A DNA stretch of 64,000 bases from Phycisphaerae bacterium. Its GTDB lineage: Bacteria > Planctomycetota > Phycisphaerae > Phycisphaerales > UBA1924. The stretch covers positions 124,001-188,000 of the forward strand of contig JAEUIZ010000056.1 of NCBI GenBank assembly GCA_016793805.1, read 5' to 3'. Position 1 is the stretch's first letter; each line of letters opens with the position of its first letter. The position numbers were made by a program, and so were the translations under genes. Shown piece after piece: positions 24,617 through 33,083 of this stretch. Under the pieces are notes generated by a model. That model saw nothing but the letters and a program-made list of their open reading frames with translations, was not told the origin of the DNA and did no database searches.

Positions 24617-26314
24617 TCACTTCGCCGACGCTTCGGGGTCGTTCGGTCGCCCACCGGCCGTCGTGTTGTCCAGTTCTCTCGGCGCCCACTGCACGTGGGC
24701 CGCGCCGAGGAGCGTGCCGGTGGCCTCGGCGAGGTCGGTCTGGGCGATCTGATAGTCGGCCAGGGCGCGGATCTCCGAGAGTTGCGCCTCGGCCAGCCGC
24801 GTCGCCGCGTCCAGCACGTTCGTGCTCGTCGATCCGCCCACGTCGAACTGGCGCTGCTCGGCGGCCAGCGCCCGCGCCGCGAGCACCGTCGATTGCCGCG
24901 ACGCCAGGATCCGCTGCCAGCCCGCCTCGATCGCGTCGATCGCGTCGAGCACCTCCTGCCGAACCGTCTGCTCGCGCGACTCGCGCGTCGCGAGCCGCTG
25001 GATCCTCGCCAGGAGATCGGCCCGGAGCCGCGACTTGGCCGCCTCGTTGCCCAGCGGGACCTCCAGCGTCGCGCCGATCGACCAGTCCTCGAACTTGTTC
25101 TTCCCCAGCGTGCGGAAACTGTCCTGCGACGACGCCCCGAGCCCGTTGATCCGGTACGTCGCGTCCAGGTCCAGCCGCGGCAGAAGTTGGTTGCGATCCA
25201 ACTCGATGCTCGCCGCGTCCGCCAAGAGCCGCAACTCGATCTCCAGCATCTCCATGCGCGATTGCACCGCGTCGCTCATCAGCGCCGAGGCGTCCACGAG
25301 GTACTCCACCGGCGCGGGCTCGGTCTCGGGGACCACGGCCGTGGACGACTCCACGGGCATCTCCGGCATGTTGGCGACGCGCTTGAACTCGCGCTGCCGG
25401 CGCAGGAGCGTGTTCTGGGCCACGATGATCGCCTCGAGCCGATCCGCCACGCCCGATTGCGCCCGCACGACCTCGATCTCGCCCAGCGCGCCCGCCGCCA
25501 CGCGCCGCTGCGCCCGCGCCAGTTGCGCCGTCGCGAGTTCGTACTGCTGCTGCCGGACTTCGAGGTCCTTCCGCGCCTGGTAGAGCCGCCAATAGGCGCG
25601 GTCCGCGTTCGACAACTGGTTGATGATCCGCAGTTTCGTCTGCGCCTGCGCGATCTGTTCGCTGTACGACGCGATGCGGATCGCAGTGGTCGCGGCCGTC
25701 CGGCCCGCGTCCCGCAGCAGCGGATGGCTGATCGAGAACGCCAGGTCGCTCGTCCACGCCGGGTTGAGCGTCGAGAACTGGTTGTCCGTCTCCGATCGCG
25801 CCACGGGCAGGCTCACGGTCGCCGTCCCGCCCGTGCGCAGCGGGATCCGCACCCCGGGCTCGACGGTCTGCGTCTTGGACTGCGCGCTCGCCAGCGACGA
25901 CGACGTGGGCGAGTCCAACTCTTGCCACAGCGCCCGGGTCGTGAACGCGGCCTCGAACCGCGCCTCCTCCGCCGACAGGTTCGCCCTCGCGATCGATGGA
26001 TCGACCAGCGCCACCTGGATGTCCAGGTTGTTCGCCAGGGCCGAGGCCCGCGTCTCCGCCAGCGTCACGCTCCGCGTCGGGAGCGCCTCCAGCCGCCGGC
26101 GCGACGCCTCGGCGTCCGCCTCGGGTGTGCCCGACGCCGGGCGCGCGTAGCGGTCGATCGGCAGGGGCTCGATCCGCCGGAGCCGCTCCGCCGGCGCCCG
26201 CCGACCCAGGTCCGAGTCCGATCGCGCCAGCGGGTTCTGGCAGCCCGCCAGCCCGGCCAGCAGGGCGAGCCCGAGGGCGGCGTGCAACGGGGCGGTTCGC
26301 GTCGTGCGTGGCAC
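24617..26314 (-). CDS. TolC-like outer-membrane efflux lipoprotein
   Basis: Outer-membrane channel of a tripartite exporter. The 565-residue protein starts with a lipoprotein signal ending LAGLAGC, then shows two similar halves rich in long helices, as in OEP/TolC proteins (ETRASALANNLDIQVALVDP, AQARALA-like stretches, and QFDVGGSTSTNVLDAATRLAEAQ in the second half). Last gene of the run adaptor - ATPase - permease - channel. The start is a GTG after AAAGGA. A G11 tract (C11 on this strand) lies in its 102-base leader behind the permease gene. The substrate is unknown. Confidence 0.9.
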   Translation of the reverse strand: MPRTTRTAPLHAALGLALLAGLAGCQNPLARSDSDLGRRAPAERLRRIEPLPIDRYARPASGTPEADAEASRRRLEALPTRSVTLAETRASALANNLDIQVALVDPSIARANLSAEEARFEAAFTTRALWQELDSPTSSSLASAQSKTQTVEPGVRIPLRTGGTATVSLPVARSETDNQFSTLNPAWTSDLAFSISHPLLRDAGRTAATTAIRIASYSEQIAQAQTKLRIINQLSNADRAYWRLYQARKDLEVRQQQYELATAQLARAQRRVAAGALGEIEVVRAQSGVADRLEAIIVAQNTLLRRQREFKRVANMPEMPVESSTAVVPETEPAPVEYLVDASALMSDAVQSRMEMLEIELRLLADAASIELDRNQLLPRLDLDATYRINGLGASSQDSFRTLGKNKFEDWSIGATLEVPLGNEAAKSRLRADLLARIQRLATRESREQTVRQEVLDAIDAIEAGWQRILASRQSTVLAARALAAEQRQFDVGGSTSTNVLDAATRLAEAQLSEIRALADYQIAQTDLAEATGTLLGAAHVQWAPRELDNTTAGGRPNDPEASAK

Positions 26315-26396
26315 TCTCGTCGTCCTTTCAACCGGCTATCACGATCGGCCGATGCGTGCGAACTTGGAAGCGGGAGGGCGGCTTCGGATGGAAGGA

Positions 26397-26407
26397 GGGG
26401 GGGGGGG
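26397..26407. repeat. G11 homopolymer between permease and channel genes
   Basis: Eleven consecutive G on the plus strand (C11 in the transcript), with flanking GGA repeats, in the leader between the ABC permease stop and the TolC-like start. Its length would be unstable on replication and could alter expression of the last gene. No regulatory role is shown. Confidence 0.8.
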
Positions 26408-26416
26408 AAGAGGGGG

Positions 26417-27643
26417 CTACTCGTGGCGGAGGGCGACGATCGGGTCCAGCCGGGCCGCCTTGATCGCCGGGAACATGCCCGCCACGATCCCCGTGAACGC
26501 GCACGCGCCCACCGAGAGCGTCGGGGCCCACCACGGGACTGCGGCCTCGGGCATCCAGATCCGCGCCACCAGCACCAGCGCGAACCCGATCAGCAGGCCC
26601 ACGCCCGCGCCCACCACGCACAGCGTCACCGCCTCGACCAGGAACTGCAGCAGCACCACCGCCGGCTTGGCGCCCACGGCCTTGCGCAGCCCGATCTCCC
26701 GCGTCCGCTCGCTCACGCTCGCCAGCATGATGTTCATGATCCCGATCCCGCCCACGATCAGCGAGATGCCCACCAGAAGGGCCGTCAGCCCCGTCAGGAA
26801 CTGCCCCACCCGCCGCACCTGCGCGATCATCTGCTCGATCGCCTCCACCCCGAACGTGTTGGGCTCCTCGGGCTTCAGCCCGCGCACCTTTCGCATGTGG
26901 AACGTCAACTCCGCCTTCGCGTCCTCGTACAACTCCGGGCTCTTGGTCGTCGCCACCGCGTACATCCGCGGCTCGGACCGCAGCATCGAGCCCGTCGCGA
27001 ACGGCATGTAGACCTCCGTCCGCGCCTCGTCCCCGCCGAACATCGGGCTCACCGCCTTGGTCTCGATCACCCCCACGATGAAGAACGCCCGGCCGCCCAC
27101 CAGGATCCGCGACCCGATCGGGTTCCGGTCCAGCCCCAGTTCCCCGATCGCCTTGTCGTTCACGATGCACACGTTCAGCCGCTGGTCCTCGTCCAGTTGC
27201 GTCAGCGGGCGGCCCTGCAGCACCTCCCGCTGCTCGATGTCGAACCACGACGGACGCACCGCCTGCACCGTCACCATGTCCTTGTACGTCGTCCCGTACT
27301 GCACCGACGTGGACATCTCCATGATCGGCGTCAGCGCCGCCAGCGACGGCGCCGCCGCCAGCATCCCGTCGATCTCCTTCACCGTCATCCGGATCTGACG
27401 CCACGAGTACCGGTCCCGCTGGCCCTGCGGCATCCGCGGGAAGATCCACACCTTGTTCGCCCCGATCGTCTTGAACTCGCTGAGCAGGTAGCCCTCCGCC
27501 CCCTTGGTCGCCGCCGACACAAACACCACCGCGCCGACGCCGATCAGGATGCCCAGCGTCGTCAGCACCGCACGGACCTTGTTCGCCCAGATCTGCTGCA
27601 ACGCCAGCCCCACCGTCTGCGTCAGGAGTCGGATCAGCATCAT
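26417..27643 (-). CDS. MacB-type ABC exporter permease
   Basis: A 408-residue inner-membrane protein of the MacB/LolC-FtsX family: one N-terminal span (KVRAVLTTLGILIGVGAVVF), a large periplasmic domain (about residues 45-280), then three C-terminal spans beginning LIVGGIGIMNIMLASVSERT, whose SERTREIGLRKAVGA is the family hallmark. It works with the ATPase encoded 13 bases upstream. Such transporters couple ATP hydrolysis to periplasmic substrate extrusion through a TolC-like channel. GGAGG precedes the first of two ATGs. The frame is open upstream over the ATPase C-terminus, which I regard as coincidental. Confidence 0.92.
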   Translation of the reverse strand: MMLIRLLTQTVGLALQQIWANKVRAVLTTLGILIGVGAVVFVSAATKGAEGYLLSEFKTIGANKVWIFPRMPQGQRDRYSWRQIRMTVKEIDGMLAAAPSLAALTPIMEMSTSVQYGTTYKDMVTVQAVRPSWFDIEQREVLQGRPLTQLDEDQRLNVCIVNDKAIGELGLDRNPIGSRILVGGRAFFIVGVIETKAVSPMFGGDEARTEVYMPFATGSMLRSEPRMYAVATTKSPELYEDAKAELTFHMRKVRGLKPEEPNTFGVEAIEQMIAQVRRVGQFLTGLTALLVGISLIVGGIGIMNIMLASVSERTREIGLRKAVGAKPAVVLLQFLVEAVTLCVVGAGVGLLIGFALVLVARIWMPEAAVPWWAPTLSVGACAFTGIVAGMFPAIKAARLDPIVALRHE

Positions 27644-27656
27644 CGCCTGGCCTCCG

Positions 27657-28511
27657 TCACGCCTTGGCTCCCGCCGGCTCGGCCCCCGCGGGCGCCTCGC
27701 CGCCCCCCGCCCCTCCAGTCCCCCCCGCGCTCGCATCGCCCGCCGCCGCCTGCGCCGCCACCCGCGCCACCCGGTCGAGGTACTCGCGGTGGATCGGGTC
27801 GCGCTCCGTCGGATGGTCCGAGACGATCCGCCCGTCCTTGAGCCGGACGATCCGGTGCGCGTGCCCCGCGATGTCCTCCTCGTGCGTCACGATCACGATC
27901 GTCTGCCCCTCCGCGTGTAACTGCTTGAACAGCCCGATGATCTCCTCGCTCGTCTTGCTGTCGAGGTTCCCCGTCGGCTCGTCCGCCAGCAGCAGCGAGG
28001 GCTTGTTCACCAGCGCCCGCGCCACCGCCACGCGCTGCCGCTGCCCGCCCGACAACTGGTTCGGCCGGTGCTTCATCCGATCCCCCAGCCCCACGCGCCC
28101 CAGCGCCTCCCGCGCCATCCGCCCGGCCCCCAGCCAGTGCCGAGGCGAGTACATCAGCGGGAGCATCACGTTCTTGTGCGCCGTCGCCCGACCCAGCAAC
28201 TCGAACGTCTGGAACACGAACCCGATCTCCCGGTTCCGAACCGTCGCCAGTTGCGACGCCCCCATCTTCTGCACCGGCGTCCCGTTCAGTTCGTACGTCC
28301 CGCTCGTCGGACGATCCAGGCATCCCAGGATGTTCATCAGCGTGGACTTCCCCGACCCCGACGCCCCCATGATCGCCACGAACTCGTTCCGCCCGATGTC
28401 CAGGTCCACGCCCCGCAGCGCATGGACCTTCTCCACACCGATCCGGTACACCTTCTGCAGGTTCCGGATCCGGATCGTCATCGGCGCGGGTGAAGAGGAG
28501 GGAGTGGCCAT
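27657..28511 (-). CDS. MacB-type ABC exporter ATPase
   Basis: ATP-binding subunit of the MacAB-like exporter, separate from the permease. Walker A is [10 protein letters not shown], the signature [15 protein letters not shown], Walker [14 protein letters not shown], and the H-loop [12 protein letters not shown] 35-residue Ala/Gly/Pro-rich tail after the usual end is extra. The chosen ATG ([10 protein letters not shown]) lies seven bases after the adaptor stop; the second ATG, at [12 protein letters not shown], is where homology starts. Confidence 0.93.
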   Translation of the reverse strand: MATPSSSPAPMTIRIRNLQKVYRIGVEKVHALRGVDLDIGRNEFVAIMGASGSGKSTLMNILGCLDRPTSGTYELNGTPVQKMGASQLATVRNREIGFVFQTFELLGRATAHKNVMLPLMYSPRHWLGAGRMAREALGRVGLGDRMKHRPNQLSGGQRQRVAVARALVNKPSLLLADEPTGNLDSKTSEEIIGLFKQLHAEGQTIVIVTHEEDIAGHAHRIVRLKDGRIVSDHPTERDPIHREYLDRVARVAAQAAAGDASAGGTGGAGGGEAPAGAEPAGAKA

Positions 28512-28518
28512 CGCGCGC

Positions 28519-29844
28519 TCACGACTTCCCATTGCCCGACGTCCCGCCCGCGACCTCCGACTTGGTCCCCCCGCCCTTCTTCGACGCCCCCTCCTCCGCA
28601 ACCGTCTGATCGTGCCTGAGGTTCGTCAGCACCTTGAACGGCCCGGTCACGATCCGCTCCCCGCCCGCCAGCCCCGCCACCACGATCGTGTGCGTCACGT
28701 CGCTCGTCCCGATCGACACCGGGATCGCCCGCGTCTTCCCGTCCTCGCCCACCGCGTACACGATCCGCGCGAACACCTTGTGCGTGTCGATGTTCGCGTT
28801 CCCCTCCGTGATCGCCTTGGGCAACTCGTCCACCCGCCGATCCACCACCGCCTGGCTCGGGACCCGGATCACGTCCGCGAACGTCTCGACCTGGATGTCC
28901 GCGTTGGCCGTGTACCCCGAGCGCAGCCGGTCGCCCTTGGGCAGCTCCTCGCCCTGCCCCAGTTTCACGATGATCTGCGCCTCGAAGTAACTCGTCCCGT
29001 CGCGCTCCGTCAGCCGCTTCAGGCCCACAAGGTCCACCTCGCCCGTGAACTTCTTGTCCGGGTACGCGTTGAGGTAGATCGTCGCCTTCTGCCCCACGCG
29101 CACCGGCGCCACGTTCGCCTCGTCCACCCGCGCCTTCATCAGCATCACCGAGAAGTCGGCGATCTCCATGATCGTCGTCCCGATGTTGTTGAACGTCCCC
29201 AGCACCTGCTCCCCCACCTCGTTGTTCAGTTTCGTGATGATCCCGTCGATCGGCGAGCGGATCGTCGTGAAGTCCAGGTTCTTCTTCGCCCGCGTCACGC
29301 TCGCCTGTGCCATCTCCACGCTGTGCTCGGCCGCCCGCACCGCCGCCTGCTGCTGGATGTACCGCGTCTGCGCCGCGTCGAAGTCGCTCTTGGAGACGTC
29401 CTTGGTCTCCCACAGCGCGATCACCCGGTCCAGTTCGACCTTCAGGTTCGCCAACTCAGCCCGCATCCCGTCCAGCCGCGCCAGGTCCTGCTTCAGGCCC
29501 GCCTCCGCCGACGCCAGCGCCGCCACGTAGTCATCCGAGTCCAGCCGCACCACCACGTCCCCGGCCTTGACCGTGTCCCCCTCGCGGAACGGCAACGCCG
29601 TGATCTTCGCCGACACCTGCGCCCCCAGTTGCACCCGCGTCTTGGGCTCGATGTTCCCGGGCGCCGATACCACCCTCACCAGGTCCCCACGCGACACCGC
29701 TTCGATCCGTACTTCCGTCTTCCGCTCCTGCGGCCGGATCTTCTTCATCATCTCCTTGCCCTGAGGGGTCGCAAAGAGAAAGTACCCGCCCCCGCCGCAC
29801 GCGAGCGCCACAATCACGAACATGCCGAGCAGCCATTTCCACAC
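28519..29844 (-). CDS. MacA/HlyD-type periplasmic adaptor
   Basis: Membrane-fusion protein of the tripartite exporter. A single N-terminal span ([20 protein letters not shown]) is followed by a lipoyl-like segment with [18 protein letters not shown], a helical hairpin of about 110 residues, the second lipoyl half ([16 protein letters not shown]), a beta barrel and the MacA-type C-terminal domain ([20 protein letters not shown]). I prefer a GTG start at 29844 with GGAGG nine bases upstream; an ATG at 29922 would add 26 basic, glycine-rich residues. First gene of the operon. Confidence 0.9.
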   Translation of the reverse strand: MWKWLLGMFVIVALACGGGGYFLFATPQGKEMMKKIRPQERKTEVRIEAVSRGDLVRVVSAPGNIEPKTRVQLGAQVSAKITALPFREGDTVKAGDVVVRLDSDDYVAALASAEAGLKQDLARLDGMRAELANLKVELDRVIALWETKDVSKSDFDAAQTRYIQQQAAVRAAEHSVEMAQASVTRAKKNLDFTTIRSPIDGIITKLNNEVGEQVLGTFNNIGTTIMEIADFSVMLMKARVDEANVAPVRVGQKATIYLNAYPDKKFTGEVDLVGLKRLTERDGTSYFEAQIIVKLGQGEELPKGDRLRSGYTANADIQVETFADVIRVPSQAVVDRRVDELPKAITEGNANIDTHKVFARIVYAVGEDGKTRAIPVSIGTSDVTHTIVVAGLAGGERIVTGPFKVLTNLRHDQTVAEEGASKKGGGTKSEVAGGTSGNGKS

Positions 29845-30056
29845 GAGACACGGCCTCCAGACCCCCACTCGCCCGCCACCGATGTCGCCGGCCCGCCCGG
29901 CTCGTCCCTCACCCCCAGCCATCCGCCCCGTTCTTGGGCGTCACCCGCCCGCGGTTTCGACGGCGCGTCGGCAAACGTTAGCCCCTTCGCCGGGCCACGG
30001 CGCTCATACGTCCCCCGCACCCAAGTTGTTACCCCACCCGACTCCGAACCTCGCGA

Positions 30057-30758
30057 TCAGGTACACCCCGCCGAGAACTGGTTCAGGAAGCACACAAAGT
30101 CGTTGACGTTCAGCACCGGCGCCGCCGCCGAGCAGTCGCAGTTCGCCGACGGGTCGCCCACCGAGAACTTGTTGAGGAAGCACACGAAGTCGTTGACGTT
30201 CAGCACCGGGGGCGACGTGCTCGCGTCGCAGTTCGCCGGGCACAGCACCACCCGCGTGATCACCGCCGAGCCCGTCGTGATCCGAAGGCTCCCCACCAGC
30301 GCCGAGGGCGTGAGCACCACGTTCGTCAGGCTGAACGTCGCGAAGTTCCCCGCGTCGATCCCCGTCACCAGGTTTGCCGCGAAGTTCACCGTGATCCCCA
30401 GCAGCACCTGCGAGCCCGCCAGCGCCTCGTTCGCCAGCGTCACCGGGTGCGTCCCGGGGCAGTTCTCGGCCGTGCCGTTGAGGAACGCCGACGACCCCGG
30501 CTGCAGCGTCTCAAAGATCTGCGCCAGCGGCGTGGGCGTCGGGAACAGCGCCCCGAGGATCACCCCGCTCCCCACCGCGTTCCCCGTGATCGCGTACGTG
30601 TACCGATACGCCGGCGAGATCGGGTTCGGCGAACTCGATCGCATCTGCGCCAGCCCGTTCTGCAGCCGAACGTCCGTCAGGTCGATCGTCACCGACTGCT
30701 GCGCGAGCGCGCTCGAAGTCACCGCCAACACCGCCGCCAGGGTCGCACGATTTCGCAT
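30057..30758 (-). CDS. exported protein with dockerin-like tail
   Basis: A 233-residue exported protein: signal peptide (MRNRATLAAVLAVTSSALAQ), a beta-rich domain of about 140 residues with no recognised family (VTIDLTDVRLQNGLAQMRSS... LLGITVNFAANLVTGIDAGNF), then two dockerin-like repeats (NCDAST...LNVNDFVCFLNKFSVGD and NCDCSA...LNVNDFVCFLNQFSAGCT). The LNVNDFVCFLN core occurs twice almost unchanged. GGAGG precedes the ATG. It lies between the exporter operon and a PEP-CTERM gene, both on the same strand, with its own promoter-like element. Confidence 0.85.
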   Translation of the reverse strand: MRNRATLAAVLAVTSSALAQQSVTIDLTDVRLQNGLAQMRSSSPNPISPAYRYTYAITGNAVGSGVILGALFPTPTPLAQIFETLQPGSSAFLNGTAENCPGTHPVTLANEALAGSQVLLGITVNFAANLVTGIDAGNFATFSLTNVVLTPSALVGSLRITTGSAVITRVVLCPANCDASTSPPVLNVNDFVCFLNKFSVGDPSANCDCSAAAPVLNVNDFVCFLNQFSAGCT

Positions 30759-30776
30759 GGCGCTACCTCCGCCAGC

Positions 30777-30782
30777 AGCATA
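30777..30782 (-). promoter_or_regulatory. extended -10 element
   Basis: GCGTGG-TATGCT on the minus strand, the same extended -10 as at the two pseudopilin genes, but with a 19-base distance to the ATG that holds a GGAGG site. No clear -35. Confidence 0.4.
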
Positions 30783-30909
30783 CCACGCCCCGCAAGCCCC
30801 CGGCCATGAACCGATCACCCCCGGCCCGCCGATCCCGCCACGCCATGAGCGGATCGCGCGGGCGACGCGTCCTCATGCCGGACCGTCGATGCTGCTATGG
30901 CCTGCCGAT

Positions 30910-31623
30910 TCACCGTCGCCGGCGCGCCGCCAACATCCCAACGACCAGCAGCGTCGCCCCAAGACCCGGCGCGGGAACGATCGGGACCACCACCGAGCCA
31001 AACTGCCCGGGGACCCACTTGTTCGTATAGATCGGCTCGCCGGCCGCGGTCTGCCCGGCCAGTACGGTCAGGGAACATGTGATCGTCGAACCAGGAAAGT
31101 ACGGCATGCTTGTCCACGTCACAGATCGCGGCACGAAACTGCTCGGATTCCAGACGCCAATCCAGATCGCGCTGACGGGATTCGCGCCATTGGCTGTCTG
31201 GCCAGGGAGGATAAGTTGCCCGGCCGCGGCATCCTCAATGACCGTCCCGCCGGACGTGACCGAACCGGCTCCTCCGATGCCCCACCCCGGAGCGCGCTCG
31301 ACGAGCGACCAAACCCCTTCCGCCGAACCCGTTCCCACCAGATCGAAGAGAATCTCATTGAGCCCGGCCACCGTGCCCATGCCGGTGCCGGGGGGAGGGC
31401 TGTAGAGGATCGTTGCGCCGACCTCAGGAGTGAAGCCGACCGACAACTCCAGCCGCACCGCTTCACCAGGCTCGATCAGGCCGTTGGGCGACGGCACGGG
31501 AGTGTTCGTGCCGGCCAGCACCTCCCGATACATCCACGAATATGTAATAAGTTCGGACTGCGCGCTCGCGTGCCCGGCACACGAGGCAAGGAGCAAGGGG
31601 AATACAACCTTGGGCCGTGCCAT
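30910..31623 (-). CDS. PEP-CTERM-like exported protein, paralogue A
   Basis: A 237-residue exported protein with a signal peptide (MARPKVVFPLLLASCAGHASA) and a C-terminal PAPGLGATLLVVGMLAARRRR tail, matching the PEP-CTERM pattern of short proline motif, helix and arginine cluster. The middle shares a clear framework with the protein at 46643-47386: TYSW/TYSF, PNGLIEPGEAVRLELSVGFT versus PNGLIDIGEGARLTLNVSFT, GTVAGL..I.FDL, and the IWSGVW-like block. The two are therefore one family, whose function I do not recognise. It starts 17 bases after the broken gene upstream and may share its promoter. GGAGAGAC precedes the ATG. Confidence 0.82.
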   Translation of the reverse strand: MARPKVVFPLLLASCAGHASAQSELITYSWMYREVLAGTNTPVPSPNGLIEPGEAVRLELSVGFTPEVGATILYSPPPGTGMGTVAGLNEILFDLVGTGSAEGVWSLVERAPGWGIGGAGSVTSGGTVIEDAAAGQLILPGQTANGANPVSAIWIGVWNPSSFVPRSVTWTSMPYFPGSTITCSLTVLAGQTAAGEPIYTNKWVPGQFGSVVVPIVPAPGLGATLLVVGMLAARRRR

Positions 31624-31640
31624 GCGTTGTCTCTCCAATG

Positions 31641-32957
31641 TCAGGGCGCGTGGGACCACACGGCGACTGAGACCGCATCGATCTCTGCCGTCGAGGAGGC
31701 ACCGGGGTGAGTCTTCTCGAACGCGATCGCGACAAAGAACGAACGGTCATTAAACATGGCTGGGGTAAACTGATTCTGGGCGCCAGGCGGTTCGAGTGGC
31801 CAGGTATCTTCGCAGTGCCCAATCGTGTGGTCGACAAACCCAGTTGTCGGTTCGACAAACGGATACTTGCCCCGGCCCACCTGGGCGTTGCTGGCCCACG
31901 GCGAAACGTAGTGCCACCTCTGGCATGCTCCGGTGACCTTGGCGACAATCGTGACTTCGACGCCGTCGATGACGTGATCAGATGGAATGGTGGGAAGCGG
32001 GAAGTTCGAGCAGAAGAGATAGGTCGTCGTGCCCGAGGTGGACACGCCGATCGCGCCGTGCCCATCGGGTGCGTCCGCCGCATCCATGGCGTTCGTCCAT
32101 GTGTTCGATGCCGCGCTTCCGGCCCACACAGGGCCGCCGGTCGGCGAGTCGCAACTGATCACGTCGAAGTACACCGTGACCGCGACAGAATCAACCATGA
32201 CCACCGCGCCATCATCCGAGCCGACCGTGTCGTTGTCATAGCCGAGCAGCACGCCAAAGTTCGCGGCCTTGTATAGATTGGCCGTCGGGAACGGAGTGTT
32301 CCAGACGTCCGTGGAACTTCCATATGATGCAGTCGCGAGCGCCGTGCCGACATAGGCTCCCGTCGCCTTGTTCTGGGCGAAGCCTACGAAGTGCTCCTTT
32401 ACCATCGTCACGGCCGATTCCTTGATCGTCGCTCCGGCGCTCGCAAACCGACGGATGTCGATCACAACGCCGCGAATGATCGCGTCATCTGGAAGTCCGC
32501 TGAAGCCAAAGCCGCCGCGCGAAGGTACTCGGTCTTGCTCTCGCCGCCCATGTACACTGACGCGCACTGATGGTTGGGGGTGTACACGTTCGCGGGGTCG
32601 GACCACTTCAGCGTCCCCCCGGGTCGTGGATACCCGCCGTCGGATGACGTGGGGCTGCCGGTGACGCAGTCGGAACTGCGACCAGTGTTGGCTGCTGCAA
32701 ACCCGCCTTCGACGCTGCTCGCACTCGCCGTCACCGACCGCATCGGCGGGCGGAACGCCGTCGGTCGGATCGCTGCGCCCGCTCCCCCCTTTGGCCGCCA
32801 GATCGAGCCGTGGATCGGCGAACTCGCAGCCATGGGCGGAACTCCGGGCACTGTTGGGGGCATCCTGATCAAGGCCAGCGCCGCCGCGAGCGCCACCAGT
32901 CCGACAAGACTACCCGACCCCCCCCCCTAACGACGCGAAAGCACGCAGAAGACGCAT
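31641..32957 (-). pseudogene. exported two-domain protein, frame-broken at a G10 tract
   Basis: The ATG at 32957, with AAGGGGA upstream, reads MRLLRAFASLGGG into a run of ten G and then stops (GTC GGG TAG). With nine G the frame would continue SGSLVGLVALAAALALI, a good signal peptide, into the next open segment (down to about 32520). A second break at a GC-rich spot near 32511-32522 leads from SKTEYLR to GGFGFSGLPDDAIIRGVV. The product would hold two copies of a beta-domain beginning IP/LPDDAIIRG / IPSDHVIDGVEVTI and ending in VDSVAVTVYF / IDAVSVAVWS. I know this domain from phage-like and metagenomic exported proteins. Promoter, start and both domains are preserved, so the loss, if real, is recent. 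Confidence 0.72.
32918..32927. repeat. C10 / G10 homopolymer in signal-peptide codons
   Basis: Ten consecutive C on the plus strand, G on the coding strand, eleven codons into the gene at 31641-32957. Lengths of nine or twelve would join the start codon to the signal-peptide frame. Its placement parallels that of the (CT)11 tract in the RCC1 gene. Confidence 0.9.
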
Positions 32958-32995
32958 GGCGATCCCCTTGCAGCGGCCGACGACCGGCCACTTGC

Positions 32996-33023
32996 AATGT
33001 ACCACAAGCCTCCGGCTTGTCAA
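32996..33023 (-). promoter_or_regulatory. sigma70-like promoter of the G10 gene
   Basis: Minus strand: perfect TTGACA, a 16-base spacer ending in CTTGTGG, then TACATT, with about 38 bases to the ATG. The GTGG before the -10 repeats the pattern of the pseudopilin promoters. Confidence 0.6.
33004..33020. repeat. inverted repeat overlapping the promoter
   Basis: Perfect seven-base arms (acaagcc / ggcttgt) with a three-base centre occupy the spacer and the edge of the -35. This is a typical operator position for a dimeric repressor, though the same sequence could fold as a small hairpin. Confidence 0.45.
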
Positions 33024-33083
33024 GAGAAATTGCTGCACATCGCGGGAGCGCGGGTTCCTCGGTCCGTGTCCGAGCCGATCGCC

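Noticed and set aside
24617-29844. Naming the exporter operon macA-macB-tolC (macrolide efflux)
   Set aside because: ATPase and permease are separate proteins, and the substrate cannot be inferred. The family also includes peptide, lipid and toxin exporters.
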